A stretch of DNA of 11,872 nucleotides from DATBFX01 sp036558305 (GTDB taxonomy: Bacteria > Chloroflexota > Chloroflexia > Thermomicrobiales > UBA6265). The stretch lies in the NCBI GenBank assembly GCA_036558305.1, contig DATBFX010000388.1, forward strand, positions 1-11,872, written 5' to 3'. A program made the position numbers and the translations under genes. Below the pieces are notes generated by a model, which saw only the letters and a list, made by a program, of their open reading frames with translations, was not told the origin of the DNA and searched no databases. This document shows, one piece after another, positions 1 to 6,162 of this stretch. Position 1 is the first letter of the stretch. Each line of letters starts with the position of its first letter.

Positions 1-127
1 CCGCCCTCCTCGACTGCGCTCCTGAAGGAGGGCGGACACGGCGGTCCGCCCCTACGACAATCGCGGAGGCCATCTCTTTTGCAGATCCCGATTGGGTCGG
101 CCCGATCGGCGCCGTCAGAACGAGAAG
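1..127. other. gene-free hairpin-rich region at left edge
   Basis: I see no gene here. Three inverted repeats are visible. Positions 1-10 pair perfectly with 26-35 (10 bp, CCGCCCTCCT). Positions 30-37 pair with 44-51 (8 bp, loop ACGGCG). Because 30-35 belong to both, these two hairpins exclude each other. Positions 88-96 pair with 101-109 (CCGAT then GGG, one T-G wobble, loop TCGG). The CCGCCCTCC word of the first hairpin recurs in the repeat after coaD (4427-4435), so this may be part of the same class of intergenic repeat. The region lies downstream of rpmB and may also contain the end of whatever lies to the left of the window. Confidence 0.6.
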
Positions 128-149
128 AAGGCGGCCGTTGCCGGCCGCC
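113..149 (-). terminator. intrinsic terminator of rpmB
   Basis: On the minus strand, about 23 bases after the rpmB stop codon, an 8-bp perfect stem GGCGGCCG/CGGCCGCC (149-142 with 137-130) is closed by the loop GCAA, a GNRA-type tetraloop that stabilises RNA hairpins. It is followed by the pyrimidine-rich tract TTCTTCTCGTT. The tract is not a pure T run, so termination may be incomplete, but stem, loop, position and orientation fit a Rho-independent terminator. Confidence 0.7.
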
Positions 150-172
150 CTCCGCTCAAACCTCGCCGCGCG

Positions 173-367
173 CTACGCCACGCGACCGCTCTTCAGCGCG
201 GTGCGCATGCAGCGCGTGCAGATGTCGATCCGGACCGGTTGGCCGTTCAGGATGAGGCGTTTCCGGTGGATGTTCGCCTCGAACGCCCGGTTGGTCCGCC
301 GCTTGGAATGGCTGACGTTGTGTCCAAAACTCTTGGTCTTGCCGCAGACCTCGCACTTCCCGGCCAC
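173..367 (-). CDS. rpmB: 50S ribosomal protein L28
   Basis: This encodes a 64-residue large-subunit ribosomal protein, the usual length for short bacterial L28. The N-terminal MAGKCEVCGK, the basic core with SHSKRRTNR and the C-terminal ICTRCMRTALKSG region are typical of the family. Cysteine pairs at residues 5/8 and 50/53 mark the zinc-binding (C+) form. The start is GTG at 367; on the minus strand a GGAAGGGAG Shine-Dalgarno-like stretch sits seven bases before it. It is the only minus-strand gene in the window and is transcribed away from recG. A candidate promoter lies at 487-515 and a terminator at 113-149, so it looks monocistronic. Identification is firm. Confidence 0.97.
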   Translation of the reverse strand: MAGKCEVCGKTKSFGHNVSHSKRRTNRAFEANIHRKRLILNGQPVRIDICTRCMRTALKSGRVA

Positions 368-486
368 CGCGGTGCTCCCTTCCGATTGCTCACTCGGTCG
401 TCGACGATCGCTCTTGGTGCACCGGTGAGATCAGCACGGCGCAAAAGTCGGCGCCGGCCAGGTTGGGCGGCGCCGCGAGAACGCCT

Positions 487-515
487 ATCCTACCATGATC
501 CCACCCGTGCCACAA
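487..515 (-). promoter_or_regulatory. candidate sigma-70 promoter of rpmB
   Basis: Reading the minus strand, TTGTGG (515-510) is followed after 17 bases by TAGGAT (492-487). These match three and four of six bases of the -35 and -10 consensus at ideal spacing. Transcription would begin near 480, giving rpmB a leader of roughly 110 bases. This is the best candidate I found in the divergent rpmB/recG region; it rests on sequence match alone. Confidence 0.4.
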
Positions 516-584
516 CTCGTAAGAAGGACTCCGACAAACGGATGGCCATTTCGCGTCGAGTACACTTGTTCGCAGCGTGACTCT

Positions 585-600
585 GCCACGGCTCCGTGGC
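585..600. other. 16-base inverted repeat upstream of recG
   Basis: GCCACG (585-590) is repeated inverted as CGTGGC (595-600) around GCTC, leaving 23 bases before the recG GTG. It could be an operator or a hairpin in the recG leader. An in-frame TGA at 603-605 rules out a recG start upstream of it. No clear promoter for recG was found between 441 and 623. Confidence 0.4.
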
Positions 601-623
601 TGTGAAAACGGATTTGGCTACTC

Positions 624-3113
624 GTGCGAACGATCGATCGCCGCTCCCGGTCTGCTCCCGCCCCTTCGCCCTCCGCCGACCTCGTCGATAGCGCCGTCGA
701 GGCGCTGCGACGGGAGTGGCGCACCGGTTGCACCGGGACGATGGCGAGACTCGCCACCGCCTACGTCCGCCGGCTCAACGCACTCGCCGTCTCGCACGAA
801 GCCGGTCTTCGCCTCGCGCGCATCGAGACCCAACTCCAGGACTACCATCATCTCTCGACCGATCAGCGCCGCCAAGCCTTGCCGGTGCTCGCCGAGGACT
901 TGAAGTCGGTCCGGCCCTTGCTCACCGTCGGCGAGGAGCCGATCGTGCCCCTCGGCAAGCTCAAAAGCGCGGTCGCGCCCGGGCGACGCCCCCAGCCGCC
1001 TGCGACCTCCCAACCACAACCCCCCGCGGTCAAGCCCCTGGACCTGGAGGCGCCCGCCACTGCGTTGCCGCGGGTCGGCGACGCGGTCGCCAAGAAACTG
1101 GCCAATCTCGGTGTCAAATCGGTCGGCGATCTCCTGCGGCTCGCTCCGCGGCGACACATCGACTACTCGCGCTCGGTCAAGATCGGTGCCGCACTCGGCT
1201 TCGGACCACGGGACGAGGTCACCGTCCGGGGCGAAATCGTCGAACTGAAGGCGATCCCTGGTCCGCCCGCCCGCGTTCTCGCCCGGCTCGCCGACGATAC
1301 CGGCTCGCTCAAGATCACCTGGTTCAACAGCTTTATCGCCAAACAACTCCAGGTCGGCGACGAAATCGCCGTCAGCGGCAAACTCGACGCCGGCTATGGC
1401 GCGCTTTCGTTCACCAACCCCGAATGGGAGCGGATGGGTGGTCCCACCCTCTCGACTGGGCGTCTCACCCCCGTCTACCCGCTGACACAGGGACTTGCCC
1501 AAAAGACGATGCGCGGTCTGACCCGCGCGGCGCTCGACGCCACGAAAACCACCATCGACGACTTCATGCCGTCGGCCATCCGCGAGCGCCGGAGACTGAT
1601 CCCGCTGCCGGCCGCCTACGAAGCCCTCCACTACCCGCCGGACCACTCGGCGCTGACGCGCGCCCAGAACCGGCTCGCCTTCGACGACCTCTTCCTCCTC
1701 CAAATCGGTCTGATTCGCCGCAAACGCGAACGACAATCCGTCGGCGGGATCCCCTTCGCGGTCGACCAAGTCCTCCTCGACCGATTTCTGACCGGTCTCC
1801 CCTTCGCCCTTACCGATGCCCAACGCAGCGCCCTGGACGAAATCCTCGGCGATCTGGCGCAGGCGCGGCCGATGGCCCGTCTTCTCCAGGGCGACGTTGG
1901 TAGCGGCAAGACGGTCGTCGCCGCCGCTTCGGCGTTGGTCGCGATCGCCGAGAACTACCAGACGGCGGTGATGGCGCCGACGGAGATCCTGGCCGAACAG
2001 CACTACCACAATTTCCGCGGACTCTACGCCTCGTTGCCCGACGACGATCGTCCGACGGTCGCCTTGCTCACCGGCAGCACCCGCGCCGCCGAGCGCCGGG
2101 AGGTCTTGTCGGCTCTGGCCGATGGCGACGTCGACGTGCTGGTTGGGACCCACGCCATCATCCAGGACGGGGTCGAGATCCCGCGGCTCGGTCTCGCCGT
2201 CGTCGACGAACAGCACCGCTTCGGCGTGCGACAGCGTGGCGAGCTACCGGCGCGTTCGGCCGGACCGCAACCGCACGTCCTATCGATGACCGCGACACCG
2301 ATTCCCCGCACCCTCAACATGGTGCTCAACGGCGATCTCGATGTCTCCGTCATCGGCGAACTCCCGCCCGGCCGCATCCCGATCGAGACCCGGCGTTACC
2401 TCGGCCCCGAGCGGCAGACCGCCTACGATCTCGTCCGCACCGAAGTCGCCAACGGCCACCAGGTCTTCGTCATCTGCCCGCTCGTCGAAGAGTCGGAGGC
2501 GACCGAGGCCAAGGCCGCCGTCGCCGAAGCGCAGCGACTCCAAACCGAAGTCTTTCCCGATTTGGAGATCGCCGTTCTGCACGGCCGGATGAGCGGTCGC
2601 GAAAAGGACCGCATCATGACCGCGTTCCGCGATCGCGACGCCCACATCCTCGTCTCGACCTCCGTGATCGAAGTCGGCATCGACGTGCCCAATGCCACGG
2701 TGATGCTCGTCGAGGGTGCCGACCGCTTCGGCCTCGCCCAGCTTCACCAGTTTCGCGGTCGCGTCGGTCGCGGCGGCAGCCGCTCCTACTGCCTCCTCCT
2801 CGCCGACGAAGCGACGCCGGAAGCCGAAGCCCGCCTGCAGATGATGGTCGAAACCAACGACGGCTTCCTGCTCGCCGAGAAAGACCTTGAGCTGCGCGGT
2901 CCCGGCGATTTCATCGGTACCCGCCAGAGCGGCATGCCCGAAATGACCTGGCTCGACGGCAGTTTCGACACCCGCCTTCTCGACCAGGCACGGCAATCCG
3001 CCGAAGAGGTCCTGGATGCCGACCCCGACCTTCGCCGCCCGGAACACACGCCCCTTCGCACCCGTCTCCACATCTTCTGGCAAACCGCATCGCCGGACGT
3101 GCCGGTCTCTTAG
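624..3113 (+). CDS. recG: ATP-dependent DNA helicase RecG
   Basis: RecG is a superfamily 2 double-stranded DNA translocase that reverses stalled replication forks and remodels Holliday junctions. The helicase motifs appear in order: Walker A GDVGSGKT (residues 423-430), MAPTEILAEQH (Ia), Walker B DEQH (528-531), TATPIPRT (III), STSVIEVGIDVPNA (V) and QFRGRVGRG (VI). Ahead of them are a helix-hairpin-helix-like segment (about 147-178, LPRVGDAVAKKLANLG) and the OB-fold wedge (about 185-280). At 829 residues it is longer than the roughly 690 of E. coli RecG because of an N-terminal helical extension ending in a Pro-rich linker (about 117-140). GTG at 624 is the first start after an in-frame stop at 603; ATG at 741 (residue 40) is an alternative. 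Neither has a good Shine-Dalgarno. The stop codon TAG is the first three bases of the downstream TAGCCGG array. Confidence 0.96.
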   Translation: MRTIDRRSRSAPAPSPSADLVDSAVEALRREWRTGCTGTMARLATAYVRRLNALAVSHEAGLRLARIETQLQDYHHLSTDQRRQALPVLAEDLKSVRPLLTVGEEPIVPLGKLKSAVAPGRRPQPPATSQPQPPAVKPLDLEAPATALPRVGDAVAKKLANLGVKSVGDLLRLAPRRHIDYSRSVKIGAALGFGPRDEVTVRGEIVELKAIPGPPARVLARLADDTGSLKITWFNSFIAKQLQVGDEIAVSGKLDAGYGALSFTNPEWERMGGPTLSTGRLTPVYPLTQGLAQKTMRGLTRAALDATKTTIDDFMPSAIRERRRLIPLPAAYEALHYPPDHSALTRAQNRLAFDDLFLLQIGLIRRKRERQSVGGIPFAVDQVLLDRFLTGLPFALTDAQRSALDEILGDLAQARPMARLLQGDVGSGKTVVAAASALVAIAENYQTAVMAPTEILAEQHYHNFRGLYASLPDDDRPTVALLTGSTRAAERREVLSALADGDVDVLVGTHAIIQDGVEIPRLGLAVVDEQHRFGVRQRGELPARSAGPQPHVLSMTATPIPRTLNMVLNGDLDVSVIGELPPGRIPIETRRYLGPERQTAYDLVRTEVANGHQVFVICPLVEESEATEAKAAVAEAQRLQTEVFPDLEIAVLHGRMSGREKDRIMTAFRDRDAHILVSTSVIEVGIDVPNATVMLVEGADRFGLAQLHQFRGRVGRGGSRSYCLLLADEATPEAEARLQMMVETNDGFLLAEKDLELRGPGDFIGTRQSGMPEMTWLDGSFDTRLLDQARQSAEEVLDADPDLRRPEHTPLRTRLHIFWQTASPDVPVS

Positions 3114-3227
3114 CCGGTAGCCGGTAGCCGGTAGGAGCGTCGGCGGGAGAATGCCTTCATGCGTCGAACAGGGACCGAACTCCAGACGCCGACGGCCACC
3201 GGCTACCGGCTACCGGCTACCGGCTAA
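3110..3227. repeat. paired tandem-repeat hairpin element, unit TAGCCGG (copy 1)
   Basis: Three copies of TAGCCGG (3111-3131) plus a partial fourth are mirrored by four copies of CCGGCTA (3199-3226). Bases 3110-3134 pair without mismatch with 3203-3227 (25 bp). Inside, CGTCGGCG (3138-3145) pairs with CGCCGACG (3187-3194), and GGAG (3146-3149) can pair with CTCC (3180-3183), so most of the recG/rsmD gap can fold into one long hairpin. The left arm contains the recG stop codon; the right arm ends two bases before the rsmD ATG. No coding sequence is visible inside. Confidence 0.9.
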
Positions 3228-3229
3228 TC

Positions 3230-3796
3230 ATGCGCGTCATTTCTGGCGAAGCCAAGGGCCACACCCTGAAGGGACCGCCAAGCCCGGCGACCCGGCCGAT
3301 GACGGACAAGATTCGCCAGGCGCTCTTCAACACCCTGGCCTCGTTGGGCGTCGTGCCGGAGCGCGTCCTGGATCTCTACGCCGGCACCGGCAGCATCGGT
3401 ATCGAGGCGCTCTCTCGGGGCGCGACCTGGGCCGACTTCGTCGATCAGAGCGCGGCGGCCTGCGCCGTCATCCGCGATAACCTGACCCACACCAAGTTTC
3501 GCGACGCGAGCCGCGTCCACCAGATGCCGGTCGCCGCCTTTCTGAACCGCGACGAACCTCCCTACGACCTGATCATTCTGGACCCGCCGTACGCCGACCC
3601 CGAGATTATCCCCACGCTCACCCGAGTCGCCGATTCCGGCTTGGTACAATCCGGCACGATCGTCGTCGTCGGACACTGGCCACGCATCACCCTGCCCGAT
3701 CAGGCGGGTCGGTTGGAGCGCCTGCGCCTCCGCTGCCACGGCGACAGTTGCTTCTCGATCTACGAAGCGGACGAGCCGGTAGCCGGTAGCCGGTAG
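3230..3796 (+). CDS. rsmD: 16S rRNA (guanine(966)-N(2))-methyltransferase RsmD
   Basis: RsmD transfers a methyl group from S-adenosylmethionine to N2 of G966 of 16S rRNA during small-subunit assembly. The 188-residue protein opens with MRVISGEAKGHTL and the TRPMTDKIRQALFNTL block typical of the family. It carries the SAM-binding motif DLYAGTGSIGIEALSRGA (48-65) and the catalytic motif DPPY (118-121). The ATG at 3230 has no Shine-Dalgarno: the preceding bases are the right arm of a CCGGCTA array. The last residues, EPVAGSR, are encoded by a second TAGCCGG array that also supplies the TAG stop; RsmD homologues normally end near the preceding FSIYE, so this tail is probably an acquired extension. 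The order recG-rsmD-coaD is common in bacteria. Confidence 0.95.
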   Translation: MRVISGEAKGHTLKGPPSPATRPMTDKIRQALFNTLASLGVVPERVLDLYAGTGSIGIEALSRGATWADFVDQSAAACAVIRDNLTHTKFRDASRVHQMPVAAFLNRDEPPYDLIILDPPYADPEIIPTLTRVADSGLVQSGTIVVVGHWPRITLPDQAGRLERLRLRCHGDSCFSIYEADEPVAGSR

Positions 3797-3872
3797 AGAG
3801 TCGGACAGACGGACAAGAGTCCACGCAGTCCACTGTCCTCAACACCTACTACTGGCTACCGGCTACCGGCTC
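3773..3872. repeat. paired tandem-repeat hairpin element, unit TAGCCGG (copy 2)
   Basis: The left arm 3773-3796 (GAGCCGG then TAGCCGG, TAGCCGG, TAG) pairs with 3849-3872 over 24 positions, with one G-T wobble at 3792/3853. The left arm lies inside the 3' end of rsmD and contains its stop codon. Inside the loop, GGACAG (3803-3808) is mirrored by CTGTCC (3833-3838), and GGAC (3811-3814) by GTCC (3819-3822). Compared with copy 1, the outermost unit begins GAG rather than TAG and the other arm ends CTC rather than CTA, so pairing is preserved. The right arm ends ten bases before the coaD ATG. Confidence 0.9.
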
Positions 3873-3882
3873 AAGGAACGAC

Positions 3883-4404
3883 ATGGCGCTCGCGATCTAT
3901 CCGGGCAGTTTCGACCCGATCACGGTTGGGCACCTCGACGTTGCCAAGCGCGCGTCGCGCCTGTTCGACAAGGTGATCATCGCCGTCTACAGCCAATCGG
4001 AGAAACCCGGTGCGCTGTTTACGACCGCCGAGCGTCTCGACCTGGCACGGCAGGCGGTGGCGCACCTGCCGAACGTCTCCGTTGACAGTTTCTCCGGCCT
4101 CACCGTAGAGTACGCCCGCGCCAAGGGGGCGGGAATCATTGTGCGGGGGCTGCGGGCCGTCTCGGATTTCGAGTACGAGTTCAAGCTGGCCCATATGAAC
4201 GCCCACCTCGCGCCGGAGATCGAGGTCGTCTGCCTGATGACTTCGTCCCGCCATTCGTTCATCAGCTCGAGCCTGATCCGCGAAGTGGCGACGCTGGGTG
4301 GCGATGTCGACGGCCTCGTCCCGGATCACGTGCGGGAAGCATTGCGAGCCAAAGTCGAAAGGCGGGAGGCGGAGGGCGGAGGGCGGAGGGAGCACGACGA
4401 ATAG
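3883..4404 (+). CDS. coaD: phosphopantetheine adenylyltransferase
   Basis: CoaD joins 4'-phosphopantetheine and ATP to give dephospho-CoA and pyrophosphate, the penultimate step of coenzyme A synthesis, in the cytoplasm. The nucleotidyltransferase signature is clear: YPGSFDPITVGHLD (residues 6-19, with the TxGH motif), IVRGLRAVSDFEYEFKLAHMN, and ISSSLIRE, the usual ISSxxxR motif near the end. The start ATG at 3883 has AAGGAA a few bases upstream. At 173 residues it is slightly longer than the usual 160 or so because the last codons (RREAEGGGRRE) run through a GGCGGAG-type tandem array; the tail is likely non-essential. CoA made here feeds the 4'-phosphopantetheine arm of the acyl carrier protein encoded at 10532-10768. 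Confidence 0.96.
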   Translation: MALAIYPGSFDPITVGHLDVAKRASRLFDKVIIAVYSQSEKPGALFTTAERLDLARQAVAHLPNVSVDSFSGLTVEYARAKGAGIIVRGLRAVSDFEYEFKLAHMNAHLAPEIEVVCLMTSSRHSFISSSLIREVATLGGDVDGLVPDHVREALRAKVERREAEGGGRREHDE

Positions 4405-4436
4405 TCCGCCTTCCGCCCCCCGCCTCCCGCCCTCCG
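4361..4436. repeat. paired tandem-repeat hairpin element, unit GGCGGAG-like
   Basis: The left arm 4361-4387 is a run of GGCGGGA/GGCGGAGG-type units, and the right arm 4405-4431 is its reverse complement at 25 of 27 positions (the two differences are transitions; one would form a G-U pair). The 17-base loop 4388-4404 holds the coaD stop codon, so the left arm is translated as the CoaD tail while the right arm is untranslated. Further right, CCGCCCTCC (4427-4435) matches the hairpin at 1-10 of the window. The next start codon is at 4450. Confidence 0.85.
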
Positions 4437-4449
4437 TTCGGAGCACGGG

Positions 4450-4959
4450 ATGCACGACGACGGCGAACCGACCGACGACGGGACGGTCGACATCCTCTAT
4501 CTGGTGGATCGCCTCGAGGAACTCGTCGGGGTCGGCAAGCGCGTGCCGTTCAGCGGCCGGGTGATGGTCGAGGAAGAGCAGTTCCTCGAACTCGTCGATC
4601 AACTCCGCGTCGCGGTCCCCGACGAGATCAAGAAGGCGCAACGGGTCATCAAGGAGCGCGAGCGCATCATCGCCGAGGCGCAGGAAGAGGCCACGAAAAT
4701 CCTCGACACCGCCCGCAAACGCGCCGAGTACTTCGTCTCCGAACAAGGCATCCTCAACGAAGCCCGCCAGCAAAGCGAAGAGATCCTCCGCGTCGCCGAC
4801 GAACGCCGCAAACGTGCCAAAGGCGAAATCGACGTCTACGCCATGCAGCAATTCAACCGCATCGAAGAAGCCCTCCGCGAAGCCACCGAAATCATCGACG
4901 GCGCCGTGCGCGATACGGTAGACGCCTTGGAACGGGCGAAGGACGCGGTCGGGCAATAG
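4450..4959 (+). CDS. DivIVA/SepIVA-like coiled-coil protein
   Basis: This 169-residue, highly charged helical protein lacks a signal peptide or membrane segment. Residues about 14-66 (DILYLVDRLEEL ... VPFSGRVMVEEEQFLELVDQL ... VPDEIKKAQRVI) resemble the N-terminal part of DivIVA-family proteins of the mycobacterial SepIVA type; residues about 60-165 are a Glu/Arg/Ala-rich coiled coil. In actinobacteria a SepIVA gene sits in a neighbourhood with coaD, a DUF177 gene and rpmF, the same neighbours as here, which supports the assignment by gene order. SepIVA acts in septation and envelope growth; whether that holds in this organism is inference. Some annotation pipelines call such proteins ATPase-like, but no nucleotide-binding motif is visible. 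CGGAG lies seven bases before the ATG. Confidence 0.8.
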   Translation: MHDDGEPTDDGTVDILYLVDRLEELVGVGKRVPFSGRVMVEEEQFLELVDQLRVAVPDEIKKAQRVIKERERIIAEAQEEATKILDTARKRAEYFVSEQGILNEARQQSEEILRVADERRKRAKGEIDVYAMQQFNRIEEALREATEIIDGAVRDTVDALERAKDAVGQ

Positions 4960-4988
4960 TCCGGGGATTGGCACACAGGAGGCCGCAA

Positions 4989-5222
4989 ATGATCCACCGC
5001 CGAATCAAGCGATCTGCGGACGAATATCTGGTCACTATACCGAAGGACGAAATTGAACGGCGCGGACTTCACGATGGGCAACTCGTCGGCGTGGTCCTAC
5101 TGCCGGTGGAAATCCGATCCGAACTACCTCCCCGTATGCAGCAGATCCTGAATGAGAGTTTCGAAGAGCACGCGGGGGCCTATCGAATTCTCTTCGAAGA
5201 AGAGACGGAACGAACGAGTTGA
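4989..5222 (+). CDS. small AbrB/MazE-like DNA-binding protein (putative antitoxin)
   Basis: The start is ATG at 4989, with a perfect AGGAGG six bases upstream; a longer frame to 4968 is not needed. The 77-residue product has an N-terminal swapped-hairpin AbrB-like pattern (residues about 12-34: EYLVTIPKDEIERRGLHDGQ then hydrophobic VGVVLL) followed by a helical, acidic C-terminal part (RMQQILNESFEEH ... LFEEETER). This layout is common in AbrB/MazE-type antitoxins, which bind their own promoter with the N-terminal half and a toxin with the C-terminal half. No toxin gene follows before the promoter at 5263, so it may be an orphan regulator. By my count its G+C is near 55 %, visibly lower than its neighbours, which is compatible with acquisition by transfer. 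Confidence 0.72.
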   Translation: MIHRRIKRSADEYLVTIPKDEIERRGLHDGQLVGVVLLPVEIRSELPPRMQQILNESFEEHAGAYRILFEEETERTS

Positions 5223-5262
5223 CCGAACATCTCCACAAGCGACTATCCGACCATCCTCGCCT

Positions 5263-5292
5263 TTGACGACCACCATCCAACGCCTTTATAAT
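5263..5292 (+). promoter_or_regulatory. strong sigma-70 promoter of the DUF177-rpmF unit
   Basis: TTGACG (5263-5268, five of six consensus bases) is separated by 18 bases from a perfect TATAAT (5287-5292). This is the clearest promoter in the window, in an A+T-richer patch after the AbrB-like gene. Transcription is expected near 5299, leaving a leader of about 98 bases before the DUF177 gene. It would serve the DUF177 gene and rpmF, and perhaps fabH-fabG beyond. Confidence 0.82.
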
Positions 5293-5301
5293 TCGCCCGT
5301 T

Positions 5302-5324
5302 GCGCCGGGGACCGACCCCGGCGC
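5302..5324 (+). promoter_or_regulatory. 9-bp hairpin at the predicted 5' end of the transcript
   Basis: GCGCCGGGG (5302-5310) pairs perfectly with CCCCGGCGC (5316-5324) around ACCGA. It starts about three bases after the predicted transcription start of the 5263-5292 promoter, so the mRNA would carry a very stable 5'-terminal stem-loop. Such structures can protect mRNA from 5'-end decay. GTTTGCGCTT follows, too weak a U tract for a confident attenuator call. No ribosome-binding site is sequestered, as the start codon is about 70 bases downstream. Confidence 0.55.
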
Positions 5325-5396
5325 GTTTGCGCTTGCCGACGATGCCAGGAGACTTTCTCCAGTCGGACCTCGGACGAGCCCACGACGCACAACGAG

Positions 5397-5915
5397 ATGG
5401 ACCTTCACAACGAGACCGGCGTCAACGTCGCCGCGCTGCTGCAAGAGCCGGTCGGCAGCTCGCGATCGTACCCGCTGCGGCTGGATGCTTTTCCGCTCCA
5501 CGACGAACTGCTTGCCACCGACGTCTCGGGGTCGGTGAAGCTGACCCGGCTGAGCGACGAGATCATCGCCAGGATTCGCGTCAGCGGCGGCGTCGAACTC
5601 GAGTGTTTGCGCTGCCTGCGCCAGTACCCGGAGCGTTTTGACGCGGACTTTTCGGAGGAGTTCCGGATTGCCCACGACGTTCGCACCGGTATCGGCATCG
5701 ACGCCCCGGAGGACGACGAGCGGTTCGATATCAACGAGAACCACGAGTTGGACTTCGGCGAGGCGTTGCGCCAGGAAATTATCGTCGCCCTCCCGATGCG
5801 ACCGACCTGCGGGGCGGACTGCCCCGGTCCGGACATCGTCGAGGCGGGGGACGACGAAGAGATCGACGACCGTTTCGCCTCGCTCGCAGATCTGCTCGGC
5901 GAGGCACAGGACTGA
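5397..5915 (+). CDS. yceD: DUF177 (YceD-family) protein
   Basis: This 172-residue acidic soluble protein belongs to the DUF177/YceD family, almost always encoded directly upstream of rpmF, as here. The family pattern is visible: NVAALLQEPVGSSRSY near the N-terminus (about 10-25), the ELECLRCLRQY cysteine motif in the middle, and DFGEALRQEIIVALPMRP followed by C..DCPG near the C-terminus. In E. coli and plants, family members are linked to 23S rRNA processing and accumulation; exact biochemical activity is not established. The ATG at 5397 has only a weak GAG upstream, so the start is less certain than the family call. Gene spacing to rpmF is 39 bases, consistent with cotranscription from the promoter at 5263. 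Confidence 0.92.
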   Translation: MDLHNETGVNVAALLQEPVGSSRSYPLRLDAFPLHDELLATDVSGSVKLTRLSDEIIARIRVSGGVELECLRCLRQYPERFDADFSEEFRIAHDVRTGIGIDAPEDDERFDINENHELDFGEALRQEIIVALPMRPTCGADCPGPDIVEAGDDEEIDDRFASLADLLGEAQD

Positions 5916-5954
5916 GACAAACGGGGCAACTGCCCGAGCGTCAGGAGACCAGAC

Positions 5955-6155
5955 ATGGGTGCATTGCCAAAGCAACGAATCAGCCGGCACCGCCAGGGAA
6001 ACCGCCGGCGGCACATCTTCCTCACGCCTCCGGCGCTCGTCGAGTGCCCGAACTGCCGCGAGATGAAGCGGCCCCACCACGTCTGCCCGAATTGCGGCTA
6101 TTACCGCGGCCGGCAGGTGATCGTCATCGAGGAGCGCCAGCGCGCCGAATCGTAG
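5955..6155 (+). CDS. rpmF: 50S ribosomal protein L32
   Basis: The 66-residue protein begins MGALPKQRISRHRQGNRRRH, the conserved basic start of bacterial L32, and has a zinc-ribbon of four cysteines, CPNC at 31-34 and 44-47. AGGAG at 5943-5947 is seven bases before the ATG. It follows the DUF177 gene, the classical pairing, and precedes fabH, echoing the widespread rpmF-(plsX)-fabH arrangement that ties ribosome and membrane synthesis; plsX is missing here. Both L28 and L32 in this window are the zinc-binding forms, so I see no sign of zinc-independent paralogues in this region. Confidence 0.97.
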   Translation: MGALPKQRISRHRQGNRRRHIFLTPPALVECPNCREMKRPHHVCPNCGYYRGRQVIVIEERQRAES

Positions 6156-6162
6156 TCGCGCG

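Noticed and set aside
741..743. ATG as an alternative recG start
   Set aside because: It is possible, but the sequence before it (residues 1-39) contains a helical stretch compatible with coding and the GTG at 624 is the first start after an in-frame stop; kept only as an alternative.
618..2216. 532-residue open frame on the minus strand opposite recG
   Set aside because: It mirrors the codon bias of recG, which has all helicase motifs; the translation is Gly/Arg/Asp-rich and resembles no family.
3111..3226. Possible CRISPR array from repeated TAGCCGG/CCGGCTA
   Set aside because: Units are seven bases, directly tandem without spacers, and arranged as an inverted pair; no cas genes are present.
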